DNA of 12,437 bases from Verrucomicrobia bacterium UBA1629 (lineage in GTDB: Bacteria > Verrucomicrobiota > Kiritimatiellia > RFP12 > UBA1067): assembly GCA_002321305.1 (NCBI GenBank), contig DCMF01000004.1, positions 8,829 through 21,265 of the forward strand, read 5' to 3'. Positions 1 to 5,974 of the stretch are shown piece after piece; the first letter of the stretch is position 1, and each line of letters begins with the position of its first letter. The position numbers were made by a program, and so were the translations under genes. The notes beneath the pieces were generated by a model, which was not told where the DNA came from, made no database searches, and saw only the letters and a list, made by a program, of their open reading frames with translations.

Positions 1-118
1 CTGAAATTCGAAACCTGAAATTTGAAATCTGAAATTTGAGACCTGAAATTTGAGACCTGAAATTTGAAATCGGGGATTTGAAATTCGAATGAAATCTGAA
101 ATCTGAGATCTGAAATCT
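1..118. repeat. Degenerate heptamer/14-bp tandem array upstream of tolB
   Basis: The segment divides almost without remainder into 7-nt units alternating CTGAAAT with TTGAAAT or TTGAGAC, giving a 14-bp higher-order period (starts at 1, 15, 29, 43, 57, 71, then 96 and 110). The copies at 29-42 and 43-56 are identical. The register slips once, at 85-95, where 11 bases stand in place of 14. The array is AT-rich and purine-rich on the + strand, in sharp contrast to the GC-rich genes. It ends about 17 bases before the tolB start codon and may begin upstream of the window. There are no unique spacers, so it is not CRISPR. I see no clear promoter in it. Confidence 0.9.
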
Positions 119-134
119 AAAAGAAAGAAGAGCC

Positions 135-1367
135 ATGAAGAAAACTTGTCAGTCCGTTGCCCCTCGTCACTTGTCCGTTGCCCCTCGTCACTTGTCCGTT
201 GTCCCTTGCCTTCTGTCCGTTGTCCTCAGTCTCGTGTCCGCCCCATGGGTGCCCGCCATGGCTGCGACGGTCGTTGACGTCGACGTGCGCGGCGCGCAGA
301 AGATCGCCGTCGCGGTGAAGGTCGCGCATCCGGCGTTCGCGAAGTGCCTGAAGCGGAACCTGGAGATCTCGGGGCTCTTCTCCGTCGGCGCGTCGGGCGC
401 GGTCACCGTGTCGGGCGCGCCGGGCGCGATCCGCGCGACCGGCCTGGGCAAGTCCGTCACCTCGTCGGCGGCGTTTGCAGACGACAAGGCCGCGCGCATG
501 GCGGCGCGGCGGCTGTCGGACGCGATGTGCGAGGCGTTCGGCCGGCAGAAGGGCTTCGCGTGCGACAAGGTCGTGTTCCTCGACCGCGGCAAGCTGGTCG
601 CGAAGGGACAGGCCCTGCCGAGCGAGATCTGCATGACGTACCCGGACGGCTTCGACATCCGCAAGCTGACGGGCGACGCGAAGATGGCGATCTTCCCGCG
701 CTGGATGAAGGACGGCGAGAACGTCGTCTACATCGGCGACAGGAACGGCGCGCCGCAGGTCTGGCAGATGAACGTCAACTCGCTGCTGCGGTCGAGGAAG
801 TTCAGCTTCAAGGGCACGCCGACGAGCATCGCGCCGTCGCCGGACGGTCGCCGCTTCGCGCTGACGCTCTCCCTCCAGGGCAACGTCGAGCTGTATGTCG
901 CCGAGCCGGCGACCGACCGCCTCATCCGCCTGACGACGACGCCGTTCGCGACCGAGGGCCAGCCGACGTGGAGTCCCGACGGCCGTCAGATCGCCTACGT
1001 CTCGGACGAGACGCGCACGCCGCAGATCTACGTGGTGGATGTCGCGACGAAGGCGAAGCGCCGCCTGACTTCGCGCGGCGGCCAGAACGTCGATCCCGAC
1101 TGGGGCCCTGACAACCGCATCTGCTACATCACCAAGCGCGGCGGCGCGCAGGTCGCCGTCATGGACGCGGCGAAGGGCGACGCCTCCGCCCAGCTCGTCA
1201 CCGAGGCGGGGAGCTGGTCGCATCCGAGCTGGTCGCGCGACGGCCGCCACCTCACGGCGGGCCGCGACAAGGCGCTCTTCATCGTCGATACGCAGGAAGG
1301 CGGCGACAAGCCGCGTCCGATGTTCTACGCCAACGGCAACTGGGTCTCGCCGTGCTGGGCGAAGTAG
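135..1367 (+). CDS. tolB: TolB-like periplasmic beta-propeller protein
   Basis: The 410-residue product resembles TolB of the Tol-Pal envelope complex, which works in the periplasm with Pal in outer-membrane integrity and cell constriction. Residues 1 to about 43 form a signal peptide: KK and two Arg residues, a Leu/Ser/Val core, and AMA just before the likely cleavage site. An alpha/beta domain follows to about residue 170 and contains NLEISGLFSV, typical of the TolB N-domain. The rest is a propeller with PD40/WD40-like blades, for example PTWSPDGRQIAYVSD near 277-291 and HPSWSRDGRHL further on. Length is close to the usual roughly 430. A weak AGAAGAG lies just before the ATG. The signal peptide is unusually long because a 21-bp repeat encodes residues 7-34. 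No tolA, tolQ, tolR or pal gene is seen here. Other PD40 proteins are the alternative, but the N-domain favours TolB. Confidence 0.87.
   Translation: MKKTCQSVAPRHLSVAPRHLSVVPCLLSVVLSLVSAPWVPAMAATVVDVDVRGAQKIAVAVKVAHPAFAKCLKRNLEISGLFSVGASGAVTVSGAPGAIRATGLGKSVTSSAAFADDKAARMAARRLSDAMCEAFGRQKGFACDKVVFLDRGKLVAKGQALPSEICMTYPDGFDIRKLTGDAKMAIFPRWMKDGENVVYIGDRNGAPQVWQMNVNSLLRSRKFSFKGTPTSIAPSPDGRRFALTLSLQGNVELYVAEPATDRLIRLTTTPFATEGQPTWSPDGRQIAYVSDETRTPQIYVVDVATKAKRRLTSRGGQNVDPDWGPDNRICYITKRGGAQVAVMDAAKGDASAQLVTEAGSWSHPSWSRDGRHLTAGRDKALFIVDTQEGGDKPRPMFYANGNWVSPCWAK
153..236 (+). repeat. 21-bp tandem repeat encoding the TolB signal peptide
   Basis: Four in-frame 21-bp units start at 153, 174, 195 and 216. 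The first two are identical, and each is made of the heptamers TCCGTTG, CCCCTCG and TCACTTG. The later units diverge (TCCGTTG TCCCTTG CCTTCTG; TCCGTTG TCCTCAG TCTCGTG), but every unit starts with TCCGTTG. They encode SVAPRHL, SVAPRHL, SVVPCLL and SVVLSLV, which make up the n-region and hydrophobic core of the signal peptide. The 7-nt sub-period matches that of the arrays at 1-118 and in mutS. Confidence 0.92.
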
Positions 1368-1402
1368 GAGCGCTTGGACAATCTTGCTCCAGTGTCCGCG
1401 TC

Positions 1403-2272
1403 GTGAAGGCAAAGGAGATCCTGCCGCGCGGACTCATCGAAGTCTCGAACCGGTGCGCGAAGAACTGCCTCTACTGCGGCATCCGCAGGGGAAATGCGCG
1501 CGTGTCGCGCTATCACATGACGGAGGACGAGGTTCTGGCCTGCGCCGCCGAGGCCCTGCGGCGCGGCTATCCGGCCATCGCGCTCCAGGCGGGCGAACTT
1601 GAGACGGAGGCGAACACCCGCTTCTACGAGAACGTCCTGCGGCGCCTTCCCGAAGTCGAGCGGACGGCGGGCGCGGCGTCTCCGCTGGAGGTGACGCTCT
1701 CGCTCGGCGAGCAGGCCGAGACGGTCTACCGCCGCTGGAAGGCGGCGGCCGGGAATCGTGTGCTGCGCTACCTTCTCCGCATCGAGACGTCGAACCGTGT
1801 GCGCTATGCGCGGATCCATCCGTCGGACTGCTCCTTCGACCGCCGCGTCGATTGCCTCCGCACACTGAAGCGGCTGGGCTTCGTGACGGGTTCCGGCGTG
1901 ATGATCGGGCTGCCCGGACAGACGAAAGCCGAACTGCAGAAGGACATCGACTTCTTTGTCGAGATGAACCTCGACATGGTCGGCATGGGTCCGTTCGTCG
2001 AGCATCCGGCGACGCCGATGGGCGTGGGCGCGGCGCCGGACGCGGCGAGCCGTGAGGCGCGGCTTCGGCTGGCGCTGTGGATGATCGCCGAAGTGCGCAG
2101 GCGCCTGCCGCACGTCAACATGGTCGCGGCGACGGCGCTGGACGCGCTGGCGCCGGGGCGCGGGCGCGAACGGGGCCTTGCGGCGGGCGCGAACGTGCTC
2201 ATGCCTGACCTGACGCCAGAGAGGTACAAGGTCGCCTATGACCTCTACCCCGGAAAGGCGGCGGCGCGGTAA
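1403..2272 (+). CDS. hydE: HydE-type radical SAM maturase, compact form
   Basis: HydE is a radical SAM enzyme that helps build the dithiolate-bridged di-iron part of the [FeFe]-hydrogenase H-cluster, acting after HydG in the cytoplasm. Visible marks are GLIEVSNRCAKNCLYCGIRR (CX3CX2C for the 4Fe-4S/SAM cluster), TLSLGE, LLRIETSN, MIGLPGQT, DMVGMGPFVEHPATP, GANVLMPDLTP and a closing DLYPGK. The protein is short, about 289 residues from the GTG at 1403 against about 350 in characterised HydE. It lacks roughly 40 N-terminal residues and ends right after YPGK, so it has no C-terminal cysteines for the second, dispensable cluster. GTG 1352 is also open, but it overlaps tolB and adds 17 residues unlike HydE. 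No clear ribosome binding site marks either start. No hydF, hydG or hydrogenase gene is in the window. A related biotin-synthase-like enzyme is the alternative. Confidence 0.85.
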   Translation: MKAKEILPRGLIEVSNRCAKNCLYCGIRRGNARVSRYHMTEDEVLACAAEALRRGYPAIALQAGELETEANTRFYENVLRRLPEVERTAGAASPLEVTLSLGEQAETVYRRWKAAAGNRVLRYLLRIETSNRVRYARIHPSDCSFDRRVDCLRTLKRLGFVTGSGVMIGLPGQTKAELQKDIDFFVEMNLDMVGMGPFVEHPATPMGVGAAPDAASREARLRLALWMIAEVRRRLPHVNMVAATALDALAPGRGRERGLAAGANVLMPDLTPERYKVAYDLYPGKAAAR

Positions 2273-2318
2273 AAGGCCCTGGCTTTTCAGATTCGCCATA
2301 GAATTTTCGCGGGTGATT

Positions 2319-2327
2319 TGGTATAAT
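2319..2327 (+). promoter_or_regulatory. Extended -10 promoter TGGTATAAT before the lpt genes
   Basis: A perfect TATAAT (2322-2327) is preceded by TGG, matching the extended -10 form TGnTATAAT. No good -35 stands at 16-18 bp (TAGAAT at 2299-2304 is the nearest), and extended -10 promoters can do without one. The segment is an AT-rich island in GC-rich surroundings. Transcription would start near 2334, practically on the ATG at 2335, so the message would be leaderless or nearly so. CTTTTCAG (2283-2290) lies 31 bases upstream; the same octamer stands 32 bases upstream of the -10 at 11473. Confidence 0.72.
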
Positions 2328-2334
2328 TTGCCGC

Positions 2335-2904
2335 ATGACGAAAAATCGGGTCGAGACGGGTGCCGCGCGTGGCGGCGGCGGGCTTGCGCGTGGCGCGGGC
2401 CCGTGCGTCCTGCTGTCGCTCTGCCTGTTGGCGCTGGGCGTGCGGGCGTTCGACTCGACCGCGTGGCTGGCGAAGCGCGCCGACCTCGAACACGAGATCG
2501 CGCGCCTGCGCGAAGCCTACCGGCAGTGCGTCCAGAGCCTCCAGACGCCGGCGGAGGACGTGACGATCCCCGTCGAGACGTTCCCGGACGGATCGGTGAA
2601 GTTCGTCATCCACGCGCAGAAGGCCCAGTATTTCCTTGCGTCCGGACTCGTCTGGGCGGAGGGCGTCACGGTGCGCAAGTTCAAGCGGGACGGTGTGCTT
2701 GACCTGACGCTGGAGGCGCAGAACTGCGTCGTCGATCGCCTGACGAAAAGCGGCTGGGCCGAGGGCGCGGCCACGCTGACGCAGGGCGAGACGGTCTTCC
2801 GGGGGCGCGGGGTCTACTTCTCCTCGCCGGAGGGGTACGTCCGCGTGACGCAGGATTCCGATTTCGACTCGAAAGACCTGAAAGGCGGGGGAGGGCTGCT
2901 GTGA
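2335..2904 (+). CDS. LptC-like LPS export periplasmic protein
   Basis: The 189-residue protein has a hydrophobic segment at about residues 25-37 (CVLLSLCLLALGV) that would be a signal anchor or signal peptide. A charged helix (about 45-70) with coiled-coil character follows, then a beta-rich half with short repeated strands such as VKFVIHAQKAQYF, VLDLTLEAQNCVV and RGRGVYFSSPEGYVRV. This resembles LptC/LptA (OstA) jellyroll proteins that carry lipopolysaccharide across the periplasm. The call leans on position: it is directly followed by LptA-like and LptB genes, the order seen in E. coli lptC-lptA-lptB. It has no Shine-Dalgarno sequence and sits 7 bases behind a -10 box. The end shares one base with the next ATG. 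Sequence similarity to classical LptC is weak by eye, so a second LptA-like protein is possible. Confidence 0.6.
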   Translation: MTKNRVETGAARGGGGLARGAGPCVLLSLCLLALGVRAFDSTAWLAKRADLEHEIARLREAYRQCVQSLQTPAEDVTIPVETFPDGSVKFVIHAQKAQYFLASGLVWAEGVTVRKFKRDGVLDLTLEAQNCVVDRLTKSGWAEGAATLTQGETVFRGRGVYFSSPEGYVRVTQDSDFDSKDLKGGGGLL

Positions 2905-3464
2905 TGGCGACGGTCCTCACAGGTCTTCTGGGCGTGATGCTCCTGCTGGATCCGCACGAGGTGGTCGATGCGGAGGCGGCGGCCGCCGTGTCGGAGGACG
3001 CAGACCGCGTGGCGCTTGCGACGGGGGCCGTCCAGCGCCGGGAGAGCCGGCACGCGGCGCGCATCCGCAGCGTGTCGAGCGACTTCGACCGCAAGGCGGG
3101 CGTCATCCTCTTCGACGGGAACGTGGTCGTCGAGTACGAGAGCGACTACACGCTGTGCGCGGATCGCGTGTTCGCGTTCCTCACGGCCTCGAACCGCCTC
3201 GCGCGCGTGGTGGCGGTCGGGAACGTCGTCATCTCGAACGAGACGCGCGTCGGGACGTGCGCGCTGGCGACCTACCGCAAGAAGAAGGGCGAGATCGAGA
3301 TGTTCGGCAGCAAGGGGGGCGTGCGCGCGCATCTCGTCGAGCGGGGTGCGAACGCGAGCGAAGTGGAGGGCGACCGCATCCGCTTCTGGCTTGACTCGGA
3401 GCAGGTGGAAGTCTCGAATTCGGCCATTTCGGCCGAGCATGACGGAAAGGAGAATGTCCTGTGA
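2904..3464 (+). CDS. LptA/OstA-like periplasmic LPS transport protein
   Basis: The roughly 186-residue protein has a hydrophobic N-terminus (VLTGLLGVMLLLD) that should export or anchor it. A repeating beta-strand domain follows: KAGVILFDGNVVVEYESDYTLCADRVFAF, then VVAVGNVVIS and KGEIEMFG. The pattern of GNV strands alternating with 'acquires/removes' segments is typical of the OstA/LptA N-domain, which forms the periplasmic bridge for lipopolysaccharide. It sits between the LptC-like gene and lptB. GGAGG at 2890-2894 serves the start. ATG 2904 is chosen, while the GTG at 2901 directly in front is equally reachable. Its stop overlaps the lptB start as GTGA, implying translational coupling. The signal peptide lacks a basic n-region and an obvious AXA site. 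Confidence 0.68.
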   Translation: MATVLTGLLGVMLLLDPHEVVDAEAAAAVSEDADRVALATGAVQRRESRHAARIRSVSSDFDRKAGVILFDGNVVVEYESDYTLCADRVFAFLTASNRLARVVAVGNVVISNETRVGTCALATYRKKKGEIEMFGSKGGVRAHLVERGANASEVEGDRIRFWLDSEQVEVSNSAISAEHDGKENVL

Positions 3465-4249
3465 GCGACTTGGTGATGGACGCGATGCGCGCGATGGCGA
3501 ACGAGCGCGCAGGGGAGGCGGGCCGCGAGCCCGACCTCGTGGCGACGGATCTCGTGAAGGTCTACGGCGACCGCACGGTCGTCAGCGGCATGAGCGTCCG
3601 GTGCTCGTGCGGCGAGATCGTCGGCATCCTCGGCCCGAACGGCGCGGGGAAGACGACGACGTTCTACATGATCGTCGGCCTCGTGAAGCCCGAGTCGGGG
3701 CGGGTCGTCCTGCGCGGCGAGGACATCACGGACTGCCCGATGTACATCCGCGCCCGCAAGGGGCTCGGCTACCTCGCGCAGGAGCCGAGCGTCTTCCGCA
3801 AGCTGTCGGTGTGGGACAACGTGATGGCGATCCTGGAGACGCTGCCGCTCACGCGGAAGGATCGCGACGCGCGCGCCGAGGAGCTGCTGGCGCCGTTCGA
3901 CCTCATGAAGGTCGCCAGGCAGCCGGCCTACACGCTCTCGGGCGGCGAGCGGCGCAAGCTGGAGATCGCCCGCGCGCTCGTGCGCGACCCGGCGATCCTC
4001 ATGCTCGACGAGCCGTTCGCGGGCGTCGATCCCCTGAGCGTGAACGAGATCCAGGACATCGTGCGGCGGCTCGCGGCGAAGGGCCTCGGCGTGATCATCA
4101 CCGACCACAACGTGCGCGAGACGCTCTCGGTCGTCAACCGCGCGTACCTCGTCTACAACGGCCGCCTCCTGCGCGAGGGCACGAGCGACGAGCTCGTCGC
4201 CGACCCGGAGGTGCGCGAGAAGTACCTGGGGGAGAATTTCAGGATGTAG
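3461..4249 (+). CDS. lptB: LptB, ATPase of the LPS export ABC transporter
   Basis: LptB is the cytoplasmic ATPase that, with the membrane proteins LptF and LptG, extracts lipopolysaccharide from the inner membrane and feeds it to LptC and LptA. All ABC motifs are present in the 262-residue product: Walker A GPNGAGKTT (58-66), Q-loop YLAQEPSVF (Q107), signature LSGGE (159-163), Walker B ILMLDE (179-184) and H-loop ITDHN (H216). LptB-typical stretches such as PFAGVDPLSV and LGENF at the C-terminus separate it from other ABC ATPases. The GTG start is set by AAGGAG at 3447-3452, eight bases upstream. It gives an N-terminal extension of about 26 residues over E. coli LptB; in-frame ATGs at 3476 and 3485 are alternatives. 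The gene ends in tandem stops, TAG TGA. lptF and lptG are not in the window. Confidence 0.95.
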   Translation: MSDLVMDAMRAMANERAGEAGREPDLVATDLVKVYGDRTVVSGMSVRCSCGEIVGILGPNGAGKTTTFYMIVGLVKPESGRVVLRGEDITDCPMYIRARKGLGYLAQEPSVFRKLSVWDNVMAILETLPLTRKDRDARAEELLAPFDLMKVARQPAYTLSGGERRKLEIARALVRDPAILMLDEPFAGVDPLSVNEIQDIVRRLAAKGLGVIITDHNVRETLSVVNRAYLVYNGRLLREGTSDELVADPEVREKYLGENFRM

Positions 4250-4325
4250 TGAACCGGCCTTGCGCCGGGGCGCCGGACGGTTTGCCGGCAGTCCCGGACG
4301 GGCCAATCGAAAGGAGAAAAAGAAG
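4250..4325 (+). other. Structured 76-base gap between lptB and hpf
   Basis: Two short GC hairpins can be drawn: CCGGC/GCCGG around a 5-base loop (4254-4268) and GCCGG/CCGGC around an 8-base loop (4272-4289). Neither is followed by a T-run, so this is not a classic Rho-independent terminator. An RNA processing or stability element within the operon is possible. AAGGAG at 4311-4316 is the hpf ribosome binding site. No promoter is seen. Confidence 0.3.
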
Positions 4326-4661
4326 ATGAGCATCGAAATCACCATGAGACACAGCGACGTGCGGATCGAGGCGCTGAAGGACTACGCGGAGCGGCGCATG
4401 GAGCAGCTGAAGGCGAAGTTTCCGAAAGTGACGAAGGTCGCGCTCGTGATCGACGTCGACATCAAGAAGCACATGTACATGGCCGAAGTCGTGGCGAACC
4501 GCCTCGGCGAGGTCGCCGTCGGCGCGAAGGAGTTCTCCGAGAGCGGCAAGAGCGTCATCGACGCGGCGGCGGCGCGGGCCGAGCGCCAGCTCCTCCGCAT
4601 GCGCGTGAAGGCGCGCAAGGGCAAGGTGCGCGAGCAGCGCGCGGCGTCCGTCAAGAACTGA
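4326..4661 (+). CDS. hpf: Short ribosome hibernation promoting factor (Hpf/RaiA family)
   Basis: Hpf-family proteins bind the 30S subunit at the mRNA and tRNA channel and help form inactive ribosomes in stationary phase. The 111-residue protein fits the short form, a single S30AE domain with beta-alpha-beta-beta-beta-alpha order. It starts with a strand (IEITMRHSDVRI), then a helix (LKDYAERRMEQLKAKF), three strands including VALVIDVD and YMAEVVANRLG, and a final helix (SVIDAAAARAERQLLRMRVKARKGK) with the basic tail expected for rRNA contact. It lacks the C-terminal dimerisation domain of long Hpf. A strong AAGGAG lies nine bases before the ATG. The position after lptB matches E. coli, where hpf follows lptB-rpoN; rpoN itself is absent here. 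Confidence 0.9.
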   Translation: MSIEITMRHSDVRIEALKDYAERRMEQLKAKFPKVTKVALVIDVDIKKHMYMAEVVANRLGEVAVGAKEFSESGKSVIDAAAARAERQLLRMRVKARKGKVREQRAASVKN

Positions 4662-4669
4662 GGGGCGCG

Positions 4670-5686
4670 ATGGAGCACCTGCCCACCAAGGCGAGCGAAA
4701 AGGGACGCGCCGTGACGGCGGCCGACTTCTACGAGGCCGGCCGGGCGGAGCTGTCCCTCACGCTCGTCGCGGGCGGGAAGAACCTCGACCGCGTGATCGA
4801 GGAGCCGATCGCGAACCGGCCGGGCCTTGCGCTCGCGGGCTTCTACCGGCACTTCGCCTGGAAGCGCCTGCAGCTCCTCGGCACGGCCGAGATGTCCTAC
4901 CTCGACTCGCTCGCGGCGGACGTCCGCCGCGAGCGGTTCAAGGCGCTCGTCGACCGCAAGGCGTTCTGCTTCGTCTTCGCGAACGGCCAGAGGCCCAGTC
5001 CGGTCGAGACCGCGTTCGCCGAGACGGCGGGCGCGGTCCTCATGGCCACGCCGATGAAGACGCGGCACTTCGTGCACAACAGCGCGTTCGTGTTCGAGCG
5101 CCTGCGCGCGCCGTCCGCGACGATCTACGGCACGATGGTCGAGGTCTGCGGACTTGGCGTCCTCTTCGAGGGCGACCCGGGCCTCGGCAAGTCCGAGACG
5201 GCGCTCGGCCTCGTCAAGCGCGGCCACGCGCTCGTGGCGGACGACCTGACGTGCGTGCGGCGCGAGATCGGCAACAACCTGATCTACGGGTCGGCGTCCG
5301 ACTCGACGGCCGGCTACATGGAGATCCGGGGCATCGGCATCATGCACGTGCCGAGCCTCTTCGGCGTCCAGGCCGTGCGCGGCGAGAAGCGCCTCGACCT
5401 CGTCGTCACGTTCAAGCGCCTGGAGGACGTCGCGAGCCAGATCGACCGCATCGGCCAGACGCGGCGCGTGCGGACGATCCTCGGCGTCGGGGTCCCGAAC
5501 ATCATCATCCCCGTTTCGGAGGGGCGCGATCTCGTCAACCTCGTCGAGACCGCGGCGATGCAGCAGAAGCTCCTGCAGGCCGGCGGCGATCCCGTCGGCG
5601 CGCTGTCGGAGCGGCTTCGCCTGCGGGCGGAGCAGGACGCTGCGAAGAAGGTTTCTGTCACTGTCAAAAGGAAGGGAAGAAGGTAA
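4670..5686 (+). CDS. hprK: HPr kinase/phosphorylase with altered active-site residues
   Basis: HprK phosphorylates HPr on a serine with ATP and can also remove that phosphate. Recognisable parts of the 338-residue protein are the N-domain stretch RPGLALAGFYRHFAWKRLQLLG (about 50-71), the P-loop GDPGLGKSETAL (168-179), VADD (189-192) and the HprK signature EIRGIGIMHVPSLFG (218-232). Two usually conserved residues differ. The P-loop Ser is Pro170, and the His of the motif before the P-loop is Tyr153 (IYG). These correspond to Ser157 and His140 in the Lactobacillus casei numbering as I recall it. The aspartates equivalent to 178/179 remain as D191-D192. GAGGGG precedes the ATG. GTG 4712 is a possible later start. 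HPr follows after 3 bases, and its target serine is present. Confidence 0.92.
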   Translation: MEHLPTKASEKGRAVTAADFYEAGRAELSLTLVAGGKNLDRVIEEPIANRPGLALAGFYRHFAWKRLQLLGTAEMSYLDSLAADVRRERFKALVDRKAFCFVFANGQRPSPVETAFAETAGAVLMATPMKTRHFVHNSAFVFERLRAPSATIYGTMVEVCGLGVLFEGDPGLGKSETALGLVKRGHALVADDLTCVRREIGNNLIYGSASDSTAGYMEIRGIGIMHVPSLFGVQAVRGEKRLDLVVTFKRLEDVASQIDRIGQTRRVRTILGVGVPNIIIPVSEGRDLVNLVETAAMQQKLLQAGGDPVGALSERLRLRAEQDAAKKVSVTVKRKGRR

Positions 5687-5689
5687 ATC

Positions 5690-5974
5690 ATGGCCGAGAA
5701 AATCACACGCGAGCTGACGCTCCAGAACCGCTACGGCATGCACGTGCGGCCGGCGGGCCTTTTCGCGAAGACCGCCAGCAAGTACGACGCCGAGATCGAG
5801 GTCGAGAAGGACGGCAACGTCGTCTCGGGCAAGTCGATCATGGCGCTGATGACCCTGGAGGCCGTCTGCGGGTCGGTCCTCAGGATCTCCGCGAGCGGCC
5901 CACAGGCCCAGGAGGCGCTGGACGACCTCGCGGCCCTCATCGGGCGCAAGTTCGACATCCCGGATGAGCAGTAA
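5690..5974 (+). CDS. ptsH: Phosphocarrier protein HPr
   Basis: HPr is the small phosphocarrier that takes phosphate from Enzyme I on a histidine. The 94-residue product has the active-site motif GMHVRPAG with His18 (equivalent to His15). It also has the regulatory-serine segment GKSIMALMTLEA with Ser49 (equivalent to Ser46 of Bacillus HPr), the HprK target. Length is close to the usual 85-90. GAAGG lies a few bases before the ATG, overlapping the end of hprK. The 3' end overlaps the start of ptsI by 11 bases, pointing to coupled translation. With hprK upstream and ptsI downstream, both kinds of HPr phosphorylation are encoded together. Confidence 0.96.
   Translation: MAEKITRELTLQNRYGMHVRPAGLFAKTASKYDAEIEVEKDGNVVSGKSIMALMTLEAVCGSVLRISASGPQAQEALDDLAALIGRKFDIPDEQ

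Noticed and set aside
1..118. Possible CRISPR array
   Set aside because: The 14-bp units are contiguous with no unique spacers, and there is no cas gene.
1352..1402. HydE start at GTG 1352
   Set aside because: It overlaps tolB, has no ribosome binding site and adds 17 residues that do not resemble HydE. GTG 1403 also lacks a clear site, so the start remains uncertain.
2271..2287. AAAAG/CTTTT hairpin after hydE as a terminator
   Set aside because: The stem is only 5 bp of mostly A-T pairs and the T-run is part of the stem; too weak to call.
4254..4289. Rho-independent terminator after lptB
   Set aside because: The hairpins are short and no T-run follows; the next gene has a good ribosome binding site but no promoter of its own that I can see.
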